This document shows, one piece after another, positions 1-24,546 of a stretch of DNA of 64,000 bases. Made by a program: the position numbers and the translations under genes. Each line of letters begins with the position of its first letter. Within the stretch, counting starts at the first letter, position 1. The stretch covers positions 110,071,135 through 110,135,134 of the forward strand of contig OZ024903.1 of the NCBI GenBank assembly GCA_964017125.1, in the 5' to 3' direction. The DNA comes from Flabesymbios commensalis (lineage: Eukaryota; Annelida; Polychaeta; Terebellida; Flabelligeridae). The notes beneath the pieces were generated by a model. The model ran no database searches, was not told where the DNA came from, and saw nothing but the letters and a program-made list of their open reading frames with translations.

Positions 1-366
1 TCTCCATCACTTCTTAACAAATTTGCATTAAATTTGGTACAGGCCATTTCCAAGTCATGTCCTAACAGCGGTAAAATTTTTGTAAAAATATGTACAATAT
101 TTCAAAAGTTAGACCATTTGACATGTAGTAAATTGAAATTATAACGTTCCTCTATAAACCCATTACACTAATTCCGAAATTTTTATACATGTCAAATAGT
201 CTAAGTTTTAAGATATTTAATATAATTTTGCGAAACTTTTAGCGAGATTAGAACATGACTTGGGAATGACCTGTACAAAATTTCATGGAAATCGGGTCAG
301 AATTGTAAGAGAAATCGAAAAAAAACATGAGCTACAGATTTAGAGGGCCACAATTCAATCTCCAGG
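1..366. repeat. Fold-back element, left end outside window
   Basis: This is the right part of an inverted-repeat element. The interior has two arms around 100-210 that mirror each other (GACCATTTGACATG near 112 against CATGTCAAATAGTC near 186). The distal arm ends in GATTTAGAGGGCCACAATTC just before a G run at 364. The same terminal motif occurs inverted near 55970. No coding potential is seen. Confidence 0.6.
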
Positions 367-373
367 GGGGGGG

Positions 374-650
374 GGAGCAAGGTGAATGCATTTCGCAGAT
401 TCCTTTATCAATTCTCAACTAATTTTCATGACATTTTACACAACCTGTGATATTTACCAGTTGTGTCGTGACTATATACAATGAAAATTTCTCAAAGTTT
501 TGATATGTATTTCAAGTAAGTAAGTAAAGCTAATTAAACTATATCTTTCAACGAAATTTTCAGGAAAATACTATAGTGCTTGTAAAATTTCATTAAAATT
601 TGTTGAGAATTGAGCAATCACTGGAAATCATTTACCACGGTTAATATGAG
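374..650. repeat. Fold-back (long inverted repeat) element
   Basis: The left arm reads GGTGAATGCATTTCGCAGATT followed by ATCAATTCTCAACTAATTTTC. The right arm (about 570-640) is its imperfect reverse complement (GTTGAGAATTGAGCAATCAC). The core resembles the other fold-back elements at 1, 4791, 8125 and 54055, but the outermost bases differ. Confidence 0.55.
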
Positions 651-651
651 T

Positions 652-2000
652 CAGACCAGGGTTCGTAATAGTGGTTGTCCGGTTGTCCAAGACAACCAAA
701 AATTGCCACGGACAACCAAATATGAATCTTTGGAACACTTTGGTTGTCCGTACGGACAACCACGTTTATCCCAGAAACAATTTTGCCACTGAACATTCTG
801 ACATATATGCCGTACGATGACACGCAGCACACGGCAAAGTAGCGTCATATCAGAGACAGAGTTAACTTGAATCATGTCTGCAGTCATGTGCGTCTGACTG
901 TTGACAATGCTGTGTGGTAGAAACTCAGTATTTAAATTTTAGGACTAAACAGAACAATTAGTTTTCTTGAAAAAGTCTTAACATGCGACCGTTGCAATGA
1001 ATCAGTGCTGAAGCCAAATGTAAACTTGTATCCATTGATATCGCAATGTCTACACACATTCCTCTAGTCAGTGGGGAATCCCCAGGTTTCCGTTTCCTGG
1101 GGCTGTTTCCTTTATCGTCTTCCATTCCCTTCCCTGTCATTATGACTTGTGTGTTAGACTTCCAGGTATGTCTTGATAATCAACGTTTGATAGGGGGACT
1201 CGCAACAAAAAGGAACAGCCATGCACGTGGTAAGCAGTTGCTGTTCCGGTACATTCATATGGTAGCTATGATAGATCGTGAGATACTGATCTGCATTGTC
1301 ATTCGCAATTAGTTTATGCAAATTGTATTTCATTACTTTTAAGTGCTCATGGAAATAGTTTAAGTTATTATTCCATGCTTTAACCCATCTTATCCCAATT
1401 AGGAGTGCCAGTCCAATTCAACAGTGGTCCGGCGTCGTCTGTATTGACCCAACGCTGGGCCAGTTTTTTTACAACAGTGTAGGTCTATCTGTGTCAACGG
1501 TGCCGCCGTTATCGCGTCAAATATAGCACTGCTAAGAATCAAAGCCACCTTTTGAAGACTGCAGTCATGTAGGCCTAGTTCGAATACATTAAGCGAATTA
1601 TATTAGGTTACGAAATTGTACAAACTGCAGGCCTACATAGTATTAATAAATGACACTAATTAACTGCACAAACAAAAAAATATGTAATAAAAATTAGCTT
1701 GAAGTCTGTTAATGCTGCTAAATTGTTAAGGTCGTAAGACGTGTTTTTAAAAACAGAAAGTTGGTCGTCACAGGTCGATAACAATATAGGCCTAGGCACT
1801 AAAACTAATCCGTACTGAAAAGTAGTCTGTTGATGGCAAAATATCACTCTTTCCAGGATTAGGCTTAGCAGGAAACGCTCTAAGCAAAGCCTTCCATAGG
1901 CATGCGGACAACCAGTAAATCGGGCGGACAACCACATTTTAAGAATGTGGTTGTCCGTTGGACAACCAGACGTTCAGCTCTTATTACGAACCCTGCAGAC
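652..2000. mobile_element. Non-autonomous hAT-like DNA transposon, 1339 bp, 5-bp TSD
   Basis: Perfect 14-bp terminal inverted repeats CAGGGTTCGTAATA lie at 657-670 and 1982-1995. Direct repeats CAGAC flank both ends (652-656, 1996-2000). Subterminal regions carry many copies of GGTTGTCC/GGACAACC in both orientations (677-760 and 1905-1970), the kind of motif bound by hAT transposases. There is no transposase. A short minus-strand frame at 958-1140 begins with a basic KRK-containing peptide and might be a relic first exon, but that is weak. An internal stretch near 1408-1460 resembles the CCCAGC palindrome family. Confidence 0.75.
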
Positions 2001-2199
2001 TATAGTCTAGGGAAGACTTGCATGGCAGCGTGAGACTGGGGCACCTTGACAGATTAATTATTTCGCGATTTGCCATCTGGTCAATTGTACTGAAAATGAC
2101 TAATTTCAACTTTTAATCTTATTACTAACATTTGCCTGTGCTTTGCCTTTATTATAACTTATGTATAACAGTTTGCTTCAAATACACCCAACAAAGTTA

Positions 2200-4180
2200 T
2201 AGATGTGAGGTCAGTGAGGATGGCTCAGGCAACATGTGATATCATAACCTGATAACATTAACAGTATCACAGTGACCTGACACAGAACTCACATGTATGT
2301 GTTATTTCCTCAATGTGATATATCATAGGGCTGTCAAATTGACATCACAGAGTGAGCATCGTCCTGTGACAACACTGTGACGTCAATGTGATGTGCTCAA
2401 CTTGTATCACTGTGACCTCACAAAACACTCACACATGTGATGTCATAATTTCGACATCACAGGGATATCATAATGACCTCACATGGGAGCATCATCCTGT
2501 GACAACACTGTGAGCTCATGGTGATGTGGTCATCTCTATTTATCTGTGACATCACACTGTGACAACACTGTGACCTCATGGTGATGTGGTCATCTCCATG
2601 TATCTGTGACATCACACTGTGACAACACTGTGACCTCCTCATAGTGATGTGGTCATCTTGTGTATCTGAGATATCATATTGTGACAACACTACTACATCA
2701 TGGTGATGTGGTCAATTTGTGGTCAATCACTGTGACCTCACAAACAACTCACATATGTGATGTCATAATTTCTATATCATAGGGACACCAAAATGACCTA
2801 ACATGGTGAGCATCATCCTGTGACCTCATGGTGATGCAGTCAGCTTGTATCAACATGACCTGACAAACAACTCACACATTTGATGTCACAATTATGATAT
2901 CATAGGGACATCAAAATGACCTAACATGGTGAGCATCATCCTGTGACCTCATGGTGATGCAGTCAGCTTGTATCAACATGACCTCACAAACAACTCACAT
3001 ATGTGATGTCATAATTTTGATTTCATAGGGACATCAAAATGACCTAACATGGTGAGCATCATCCTGTGACCTCATGGTGATGCAGTCAGCTTGTATCAAC
3101 ATGACCTCACAAACAACTCACATATGTGATGTCATAATTTCGATATCATAGTGACATCAAAATGACCTAACATGGTGAGCATCATCCTGTGACCTCATGG
3201 TGATGCAGTCGGCTTGTATCAACATGACCTCACAAACAACTCACATATGTGATGTCATAATTTCGATATCATCCTGTGACAACACTTTGACCCTGCATAG
3301 TCAACTTGTATCACCATGACCTCACAAACAACTCACACATTTGATGTCATAATTTTGATATCATAGGGACATCAAAATAACCTCACATGGTGAGCATCAT
3401 CCTGTGACAACACTTTGACCTCATGGTGATGCGGTCAACTTGTATCACCATGACCTCACAAACAACTCACATATGTGATGTCATAATTTCGATATCATAG
3501 TGACATCAAAATGGCCTCACATGGTGGGCATCATCCTGTGACAACACTGTGACCTCATGGTAATGCAGTCAGCTTGTATTAACATGACCTCACAAACAAC
3601 TCACACATGTGATGTCATAATTTTGATATCATAGGGACATCAAAATGACCTCACATGGTGAGCATAGTCCTCTGACAACACTGCATGTGAGCTCATGGTG
3701 ATGCGGTCAACTTGTATCACTGTGACGTGATGTCATAAATCCGAAAGCATAGGGACATCATAATGACCCTCACATGGTGAGCATTGTCTTGTGACAACAC
3801 TGTGACTTCATGATGCTGTGGTCATCTCCAGTACCTGTGACATCACACTGTGCCAACACTGCGACCTCAAGGTGATGTGGTCATCTTGTGCATGTGCGAC
3901 ATCATACTGTGGCAACACTGTGACCTCATGATGATGCTGTTAACTGGTATGACTGTGACCTCACAAACATCTCACACATGTGATCAGATGTAATAATTTT
4001 GATATCATAAGGGCATTATTTATAATGATCTCCCATGGTGAACATTGTTCTGTGACAACATTGTCACCTCATGATAATGTGGTCATCTTGTGTATCCATG
4101 ACATCACACTGTGACGATACTTACCTCAAATTGATGTGGTGATCTTGTGTATCTGCGACATCTTACTATGACAGCACTGT
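2200..4180. repeat. Satellite array, 123-bp unit
   Basis: Successive CTCACAT landmarks fall at 2871, 2994, 3117 and 3240, an exact 123-bp period. Flanking units are more diverged and of mixed length. Each unit is built from TGTGACCTCA, TGTGATGTCATAAT and GATATCAT words, so TGACCT and TGATGTCA half-sites recur several times per unit. ORFs through the array are by-products of the repeat. Confidence 0.9.
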
Positions 4181-4310
4181 TGTTTTGTAAGCAAAGTTTG
4201 TATAACCTTAGACATAGATTCAGTTGAACTTTTTATTGTTTTGCAATCAATACAGACCAAGCAAAAATGATACAGCAATTTATTTGAACTAAAATAATAA
4301 TGTATCTACC

Positions 4311-4369
4311 CAGTTGGCACATGATGGTGCTGCGACGATGCAACAACGTCGTGTAACCAGTGGGTCCTT
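4311..4369. repeat. Short palindromic element (CAGTTGGCAC type)
   Basis: The segment begins CCCAGTTGGCAC and ends CCAGTGGG around an ACGATG-CAACAACGTCGT centre. It looks like a small member of the palindromic family also present near 60704 and 62684. Confidence 0.4.
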
Positions 4370-4790
4370 GTGTTTATGTCTCTTATTTTAAAGTATCAAA
4401 GTTAGGACCCACAAAACTGTGGCAGCGTTCAAAAGTTGGTAAACGAAGATTGCCAGCCTCACCCCCCCCTTCGGCTTGATACTCCACATTGGAGGGCTGC
4501 TGCAGTATAAGCCTATACAAAAAGTAAAAAGTTCTGCCATCCGTATTTCTAGATCTACAAAGTAGAAAAGTAGTCTTGATGGGCAACATATTGAAACAAA
4601 TATAGTAGGCCTAGTCTACCACTGACAACTCAAAGACTGTCACATACTGTATCACCCAATCATCCCCATCATACAGTTATTATAATCAGGATATTAAAAT
4701 ACCATATGTTCGACAAACAAACGACTCACTACCAATTGAATTCAGAAGCTAAAAATACTTACCCCCCCCCCCCCCTCGAGCAATAGCTTG
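4370..4790. other. No gene seen
   Basis: Spacer of about 420 bp between repeats. It includes a poly-C run at 4762-4775. I see no exon or RNA gene in it. Confidence 0.5.
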
Positions 4791-5214
4791 AGTGGAAGTC
4801 ACATTAATTGTAGAGCATGTTTTTGCCGATATCTCAGTCAATTCCGAATAGATTTTCTTGAAATTTTACAAGCACTACTTTCTACTCATCCGCCAGCTAC
4901 CCTGAAAATTTCGTGAAATTCTAGCGAGTATTTTTCAAGTTAGACCATTAGGCATGTACGGTAATGCAATTCTAGGTTTCAAACAGATTTTAATTTTAAC
5001 CAGTTCAATGGGTTTATAGAGGGACGTCATAATTTACAATTTATGACGTATCAAATGGTCTAACGTTTGAAATTTACAATATTTTTAAATGAAAATGTCA
5101 CGGTATTTGGCGGGGTAAATGAAAATAGTCCTTGCAAAATTTCATGAAAATTGGTTGAGAATTCACTGAGAAATCGGCGAAAAACATGCCCTACAAGTTA
5201 ATGTGACTTTCACT
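4791..5214. repeat. Fold-back MITE with long TIRs (424 bp)
   Basis: The ends are AGTGGAAGTCACATTAA and its imperfect reverse complement TTAATGTGACTTTCACT. Inner arms mirror each other over about 80 bp (GCCGATATCTCAGTCAATTC against GAATTCACTGAGAAATCGGC). The centre holds a GACGTCATAA/TTATGACGT palindrome. It is non-coding. Confidence 0.75.
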
Positions 5215-5284
5215 GTCCCAGACCTATATGCCTCGATCATTAGTTATGAATATATATTATGTATAGCCTAGGCCTATTCTTCAG

Positions 5285-5596
5285 CCCCAATAAGGCCAAG
5301 GGGTCAAATTTGAACATAGGGTCGGAATTTGGCAAAAACTAGGGGGGTCGGGTTTAGGCACAGGGTCAAAATAAGGAAAAGGGGGGGGGGGTCGGATTTA
5401 GGACAAGGGGTCGGATTTGGGAATAAATGTAAGTTTTCAGAAAATGTATGCTCCCTTTTACAATTAATCACATGTTCATTTGATTCACTCGGTAATTTTA
5501 GTAAAAAGGTCAACCCCCAGCCTGAATAACATTAACGATAAATATTCAGTTTTTTCTCTTATGTGGCTAATGCTTAGGGGGTCGGATTTAGGGCAC
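5285..5596. repeat. G-rich irregular minisatellite
   Basis: Words of the form GGGGTCGGATTTAGG recur at 5345-5425 and again at 5577-5595, with a run of 11 G near 5382. The LINE copy begins directly after the last copy. The runs of four or more G on the plus strand could fold as a G-quadruplex. Confidence 0.6.
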
Positions 5597-7695
5597 TTTG
5601 CTCTACAATACAATAATTATAACATAAAATAACATAACATAATATTATATAATTGTAATAGAACAGCAATGTTACACACACATAATAAATTTAATAAATC
5701 TACACAGGTTAAGCATACTAGGCATGTCTTGCTTACACATAAGCTCTTCAAACTTTAATGTTGAAGGAAAATTATAATATTTACATTTAATATATTTCCT
5801 TCTCTCTTTTACAAAATAATTACATCTGAATAGGTAATGAAATTCGTCGCCAATTTCACTCAAGTCACATTTTTTACATAATCGCTGTTCTCGTGGAAGA
5901 CCAAGATGACAATCCTTTTCAATAGGCAGTTTGTGATTACGGCAGCGAAATTTAGCTAATAATTTCCTGCTTGGAAATGGTAAATTGATAAGATAATTCT
6001 CTAACTTAAATTCGGATTTGAACATTCTGTAATTAATACATTTTCCACTCCGATTAATAGTTTCATCCCATAACTGAATAAACTGGTCTTTTAACCGATT
6101 GGAAATAACAGATTTAAACCAATCTACACTACAGTTTAGATCTTGGTTTAGCCACAAATAAGGAAATCCACAATCATTTAAAATCCCACGTATATACTTT
6201 ATCCATGGTGATACATATGAGTTTTTAATCGCTAGATGATACAACAATTTATATATGTTAGATGATAACTTGTTATAATCAGTATTTAATAACCTTGCCC
6301 AGTATGTAACAGCTCTGATTTTGATTTTAATGTTTAAAGGAAATACTCCTAACTCTCCATACACCATATAATTAAATGTTCTTTTACCAACCGCTAAAAT
6401 GTATTTACAAAAACGTAATTGCAACTGTTCGAGTTTTTGGCAAATTTCATGCCCCAAAACTTCGCAGCCATATAGTAGCACGAGGGCCACCAATACATCA
6501 AATAATTGCAATTGAATATCAATAGGTAAAAATAATTTCTTCACTTTACGTAAAAGGGCAAACATAGCACGGTTTGCACGATCATATAAATCCTGTTTTG
6601 CTACATTAAATTTACCATTATAATTAAAGAATAACCCCAGATATTTATAGTTAAAAGTGACGTCAAACTTTTCTCCAGCCAGCGTAAAATCTGGTATTCT
6701 TCTAATTTTACCTTTAGAGAATACTAGAATTTTTGTTTTCTCTCGATTTATTCTTAAGTCCCATAAGTCGCTATATCTGTACAAGTTGTCTAAACCAATT
6801 TGTAATTTATCTGGTGTTTCAGATAATATAACGGTATCGTCTGTATATAACAGCACAAATAATTTCATGAATTTCTGTTGTGTATCATCATCAACAGTAG
6901 AAGCTAAATTTTCCAGAGTGGTAAGACCTTCGCACCGCTCTGCTAGGTAACTGCTCAGATCAGAGAGGTATATGGAAAATAACAGTGGAGAAAGATTTTC
7001 ACCTTGACGCACTCCGACCGAGCAGGGAAAAAGGTTTGATAATGTACTATTTATACATACACATGATTTAGCTTGACTGTAAATATTATGTACACTATTA
7101 AACAATTTGCCATTTATGTTGAGAGACAGTATCTTTGACCACAGTTTAGACCTATTCACAGTATCAAAGGCTTTCCTGTAGTCAACAAAACAACAATATA
7201 AACGCATGTTTCTACTTAAATATATATCAACTAATGATTTAGGCACAAACATATGGTCAACTGTGGAATGACCTGCTTTAAAGCCTGCTTGCTCTGTACC
7301 TATGGCATTGGATGTATTTAAAAAATCGGTAAGTCTACAGTTTATTACATTGGTGAATAACTTCCCAAAGCAACTAAGGAGGGTAATTCCTCTATAGTTG
7401 TCAGGGTCAGATACATTTCCTTTTGATTTGAAAAGTGGTTTAATGACACCTATACTCCATGATTGTGGTGTTTTTCCTGTCGTTAGAATTAAATTTAATA
7501 ACTTTGTATACAGTAAAATCATATTTTCTGGTGAAAATTTCAAATATTCGTTTAGAATAAAATCACTTCCTCCTGCTTTATTTAATTTTAATCTCGAAAT
7601 AGCGCTGGATATTTCTTCTTCGCTGAATGGTAAATTTATTTCATTATTGCATTCATCAAGAATTCCTGGAATTTCAAAATCATTTTCTTCGTTAT
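5597..7695 (-). mobile_element. 5'-truncated LINE (non-LTR retrotransposon)
   Basis: A minus-strand copy keeps the reverse-transcriptase and C-terminal part of ORF2. No endonuclease domain is present, as in most LINE insertions, which truncate at the 5' end. The 3' end lies in AT-rich, TTATG-rich sequence near 5600-5660. The 5' end abuts a small hairpin element at 7696. The frame is fully open, so the copy looks young. The clade is not resolved. Confidence 0.85.
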
Positions 7696-7699
7696 CCAG
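5672..7699 (-). CDS. LINE ORF2 C-terminal portion: reverse transcriptase
   Basis: The open frame spans about 675 codons. The first in-frame ATG is at 7543, but the frame continues upstream to 7699, so no true start is present. The usual RT blocks appear in order: NYRGITLLSCFGKLF (block 1), EQAGFKAGHSTVDH (2), CFVDYRKAFDTVNR (motif A with the catalytic Asp), GVRQGENLSPLLFSIYLSDL (motif B), LLYTDDTVILSE (motif C, YTDD where YADD is usual), and NYKYLG. The protein would copy LINE RNA into DNA at the target site. The C-terminal end has a Cys/His cluster (C..C..........H...RC). Without an endonuclease this copy cannot move by itself. Confidence 0.85.
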   Translation of the reverse strand: MDNEENDFEIPGILDECNNEINLPFSEEEISSAISRLKLNKAGGSDFILNEYLKFSPENMILLYTKLLNLILTTGKTPQSWSIGVIKPLFKSKGNVSDPDNYRGITLLSCFGKLFTNVINCRLTDFLNTSNAIGTEQAGFKAGHSTVDHMFVPKSLVDIYLSRNMRLYCCFVDYRKAFDTVNRSKLWSKILSLNINGKLFNSVHNIYSQAKSCVCINSTLSNLFPCSVGVRQGENLSPLLFSIYLSDLSSYLAERCEGLTTLENLASTVDDDTQQKFMKLFVLLYTDDTVILSETPDKLQIGLDNLYRYSDLWDLRINREKTKILVFSKGKIRRIPDFTLAGEKFDVTFNYKYLGLFFNYNGKFNVAKQDLYDRANRAMFALLRKVKKLFLPIDIQLQLFDVLVALVLLYGCEVLGHEICQKLEQLQLRFCKYILAVGKRTFNYMVYGELGVFPLNIKIKIRAVTYWARLLNTDYNKLSSNIYKLLYHLAIKNSYVSPWIKYIRGILNDCGFPYLWLNQDLNCSVDWFKSVISNRLKDQFIQLWDETINRSGKCINYRMFKSEFKLENYLINLPFPSRKLLAKFRCRNHKLPIEKDCHLGLPREQRLCKKCDLSEIGDEFHYLFRCNYFVKERRKYIKCKYYNFPSTLKFEELMCKQDMPSMLNLCRFIKFIMCV

Positions 7700-7800
7700 T
7701 TAGGCTAGTTATAGAGACTAAATTCCTGATTTCTAATTATTGACAACCATGTCAAAAATAGAAAATACGAGAATTTCGTCTCTATAACTAGTCTAACTGG
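7696..7800. repeat. 105-bp hairpin MITE
   Basis: The ends are CCAGTTAGGCTAGTTATAGA and its near-perfect reverse complement finishing CTAGTCTAACTGG. The interior ATTCCTGATTTCTAATTATT is shared, inverted, with 39343-39394. It sits exactly at the truncated 5' edge of the LINE. Confidence 0.7.
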
Positions 7801-7869
7801 TGAATGCGCAGCAGAAAAATTAAAAAACTTTCCCATTGAATCGTATTATTTTTATATAGGTACGTCCGA

Positions 7870-8041
7870 CAGGGGCGTTCCTAGTGGCTTTTAATATGTA
7901 ACCGTTTTTGTAAAAAAAAGTTGGGGGAGGGCTGGCAAATGGGGGGGTTTGGGGGTCCTCCCCGAAGAAAATTTGCAAATTAATGTGTAACTGTTTGCGT
8001 ATGTAACCATGTTGCGTATAGAATAGGGCAGTACGCCCCTG
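7870..8041. mobile_element. hAT-like MITE, 172 bp
   Basis: The terminal sequences are CAGGGGCGTTC and, at the right end, GTACGCCCCTG. The flanks TCCGA and TCAGA look like a 5-bp target duplication with one change. It contains G runs and no coding sequence. Confidence 0.55.
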
Positions 8042-8124
8042 TCAGAAGACGTTATTTTGGTGCTTTCTAAATTAACCAGTGCTGTGATAAACTGCTATAT
8101 GAAATGAGTTTGAAAATGATTGAT

Positions 8125-8369
8125 TATACTCGCTGTCAAATTAACCAGGATCGCATGATTTTCGGCGATTTCTCCGTCAATCTTCAACAGTGGTCAATGG
8201 TCTAACTTTTGAAATAGGCTATCTAATTTTACAAAATTTGCAGAGCTGTTAGAATTTGAATTGAAAATGGCCTTTGCAAAATTTGAAGAAAATCGGTTAA
8301 GAATTGGCGGAAAAATCGCCGAAAATCATGCGATCCTGGTTGATCATTTTTAATTTGATGGCGAGTATA
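8125..8369. repeat. Fold-back MITE, 245 bp
   Basis: It starts TATACTCGCTGTCAAATTAA and ends with the complement TTAATTTGATGGCGAGTATA. Inner arms carry CATGATTTTCGGCGATTT and AAATCGCCGAAAATCATG. A TA duplication is plausible. The core is related to the elements at 4791 and 54055. Confidence 0.75.
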
Positions 8370-8937
8370 GCAATTTTCAAATCAAAGTGTAGCCGAGTGA
8401 ACAACAACCGTGGGTGAGCCGAGTGGGTAGGCCGGTCAGCGCTAAGTGGTGACTTGCTAGCATAACGACAACATAAGTTCTTTGTGATGTATAAAATAAC
8501 AATTTTCTATATAATGGTCTCACCACCCCAATTTAAAACACATGTGAACTGCCTCAAATCTACAGGCCGATTTCACTATTTTCCGCTCTATGAACCATAT
8601 AGTACAGTATATCAGGATAAAGCTTTAAATGTCCTTGTTCCACAACAGGACCGCTATGTCTATGCTGACCAGACAGATTTTGAGCTACGCCCCCTGGCGT
8701 GAAAAGATATCACAGCTCAAACGGGGCTAAAATTCATGAAACAGTTATATCTGATATCCTTGGCGAAAGAGATAAAGTGTGCTTATTAGATATGCACAAA
8801 AGTTTAACTTTCCTGTATTTTAATTTGTTTCACTAGAGGTTGCAACAGCCGCATTGAAAATGATGTGTGTGTGATGTGTGATGTGATGATTCCACCATTA
8901 GTAGACACCTCCCTGTATTTTGTCTTGTTTAAATTAA
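8370..8937. other. No gene seen
   Basis: Unassigned spacer. A plus-strand frame at 8484-8702 has no recognisable domain and no good splice context. TGTGTGATG repeats lie near 8862-8887. Confidence 0.4.
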
Positions 8938-9012
8938 TCAACCAGGGTGAATGAATTTTACAGATTACTCGGTTAATTCTCAACCAATTTTCATAAAATT
9001 TTACACACACCC
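8938..9012. repeat. Half of a fold-back element
   Basis: CCAGGGTGAATGAATTTTAC followed by CGGTTAATTCTCAACCAATT matches one arm of the element at 374-650. The partner arm is absent. Confidence 0.5.
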
Positions 9013-9669
9013 GTTAACAAAAAAAGATGTCCAAACTCAATACCAGATCAACATACAAAACAATCTTGAAAACACAACACCAGTGACCATAAGTTTTTAA
9101 TACATTTGCCTATACTGCAATGGTGTGAGTTTGACAGTACGGTTTCACAGTGTTATATTAGTGAAAGGATAGGGGAGATGAGTATATGAAATTTGACAAT
9201 AATTGACCGGCATCTTCACAATACTTATTGCCAACTGTACTTGCTAAACGAACGGTAAAAGCACTGAAATATGGAGAACTTAGGTCAGGGAAAAATTTGT
9301 TCAGTATCGCATAGCGAAATGCTAAGCAATTCTGTCCATTAGCAAAATATTTATACATTGATGATAAGGATGTCTAGCAAGTTACAACTTTAGATGAGAA
9401 AAATGCTATTCAATTATTTTCAATAAAGGATATATTCTAACTTTAGGTGTTAACACAATTGCCAACTTTTGCTAGAACCTAATAGCCCAGGTAATGTAGA
9501 CTATCAGGTAAGTAAATCATGTGGTCACAAGGTTCCAAAAAATCTGCCAACCTTGGCCAGCATTATTATTGGAAACTACTAATTTGAATGAGATTGCCTA
9601 AAATCGATGTTTCTATATCTGTCTTGATCATGCTGATAGGAAATATTATCATGATTATAGACTCCACAA

Positions 9670-9765
9670 TTCCACCATTCCTCCTATTTAGCAAATCTGC
9701 TCCACATATGTGGGAGCGAGGGTTCGAATCCCACTCCTGACACCAGTTGTAGTAACAGCAAATGC
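9670..9765 (+). repeat. tRNA-derived repeat fragment with B box
   Basis: GAGGGTTCGAATCCCACTCC at about 9718 is a good pol III B box followed by CTGACACCA. The upstream sequence cannot supply a matching acceptor or D arm, so this is more likely a SINE fragment than a working tRNA gene. Confidence 0.4.
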
Positions 9766-10409
9766 TAGCCACTACTTGCGTGTTCCCAGGCAGCAACGGC
9801 TGGAAGCAGCTGCGACCAGACATCTGCTTTCTGCAAGTGTCCCTGGTATTCTGCATCGAATTGTATGAATTCTGCGCTATAAATATGCCTTGACAATGGT
9901 AACAGCTATTTCCTGCTTACCACATTTTTCGTCACCACATTAGGCTATAGCAGTTTGCTATGTGGCACTGAACAAATTTCCCCTCCCATGTCATGCTAAA
10001 TTGTTTGCTTCTACTGTTAATTTCATTAAAGCTAGAATTGCTAACACAATTTAAATCTTTTATATAAATGTATGGTAAATAAATATTTCAGAGAATCTTT
10101 TAATTTATTTATGCTGAAGTCGGATTGTCATGAGACAGGCAACATTTGAGGGAAAACCTTCTATTTTTTATACTGTCCAATCATAAGTTGATTTAAAAAC
10201 TGAACATTTGTAACATGCCGAGTGGTTTCCTTATCACCCACCTGTGACGTTCAGCTTATTTCCATAATTTCATTTATTAAGTATGCCTATCTCTCACAAA
10301 ATGTTCGATCAATTTCAGTAAAATTTTATTTTGTTTGAAATTCAATTGAAAATGTATATATAGATATTTGATTTTGATCCTAATATTTGATTGTTGTTGA
10401 TTGTTTTAG
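9766..10409. other. Upstream region of thioredoxin reductase
   Basis: AT-rich DNA ahead of the first recognised reductase exon. A short N-terminal exon carrying the start codon must lie here or further left. I could not pick it out with confidence. Confidence 0.3.
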
Positions 10410-23377
<12,968 letters not shown>

Positions 23378-24546
23378 ACCACCCGTCCCTGTGAGCCTTA
23401 GAGCTCCAACGGTGATGAGCCACATAATATAACAACATCTCAGCAAAAATATCTTACTTTGCAAAACATTTATAAGGTAGATCGTTACTGGCTGTTATTC
23501 CTTTATTAGGCTAATGAAATTCCCTATCTGAAAGGGAACAAGTTAAAGGATAAAAACATGTAAAAATTCTCATCTACATTAAAATAAAAATACATTTCGT
23601 TGCCAGAATTTATTAGATGCTACATGACTACATTTTCAATTTGAGTTTTTTCTGTGTGTTTGTTATTGTGGCTACGTCATTGTGTAAGGGACGGGTGAGG
23701 TGCTTTTCAGCACAGCTCTTTTATTGAAACCTATTTCAGTACCATGTGAAACAAATTGCATATTCTGTAATTGGTTATCAAAGTTATGAAATAGCTTGAT
23801 GTAAAAGAACGACTGAAGATGAAACAGACAGATTCCCAACTGGAGAATATGATGTGTCCATTAATAATCATTCATCCATTGACTAAATCTGAACAAGTTC
23901 TTCATACTCGATACCAAAACTGCTTCAAACATATTCATTCCTCTTTATGACAAAGAGCATCATGAAATCACAATACCTTAAAAAAAAGTTATTTTCATTT
24001 ATGGAAGGGACTATGACAATTATAGAAAATAACATTTTTAAATTTAGGCTCAATGTTTCATAACGAATTTAAAATCTAATTCAGTTGTAAGTTTTTTTCA
24101 TCTTCTTTTCTAGCTGGATCAACTTAAAACTATTATATGATAATATTTTGTTTGTTTGCTATAATCCTACAGTTCACGATCTAGTAACACTATCATCTAC
24201 TTCTGAGGGGAACACTGGGTTTTCTAGTTATGACGACTTATGCTTCAATCTCCTAAGAGTAGCTTAAATCTGAACCTTAGAATACCTAACTGTCTGTCAT
24301 GTATATAAACACATACTATTAGGGAATTATATGTAAATAAATCTAACTTATTTAGCATTGCCATTAAACGTGAAATGATAATAAAATAATGTTTTTTTGC
24401 ATGTGGTTACTTCTTGTGTGCATTTTTACTTTTTCTCACTATCATTAGTGGAAATTAGGCCAATATTGTAAAATTGAAAGGGTAGATTTTTTAGGGTAAT
24501 TTTACCATCTCTTCACATCAAAAAATTTCACGTAATTATGAAAAAA
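23378..24546. other. TrxR 3' flank, cassette 1 (presumed 3' UTR)
   Basis: Must hold the SECIS stem-loop if Sec is inserted. Possible AATAAA signals are near 23583 and 24336. Several ATGA words occur, but I could not pair any convincingly into a SECIS by eye. Confidence 0.5.

Noticed and set aside
2457-2690. 77-codon His/Ser-rich frame
   Set aside because: By-product of the 123-bp satellite.
2871-3300. CRISPR-like regular repeats
   Set aside because: Units are contiguous satellite copies without unique spacers, in an animal genome.
9670-9765. tRNA gene
   Set aside because: Good B box but no matching acceptor stem or D arm upstream.
8400-10409. Glutaredoxin domain exons (thioredoxin-glutathione reductase form)
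   Set aside because: No CPYC-like motif found, and the protein length already matches the shorter TrxR.
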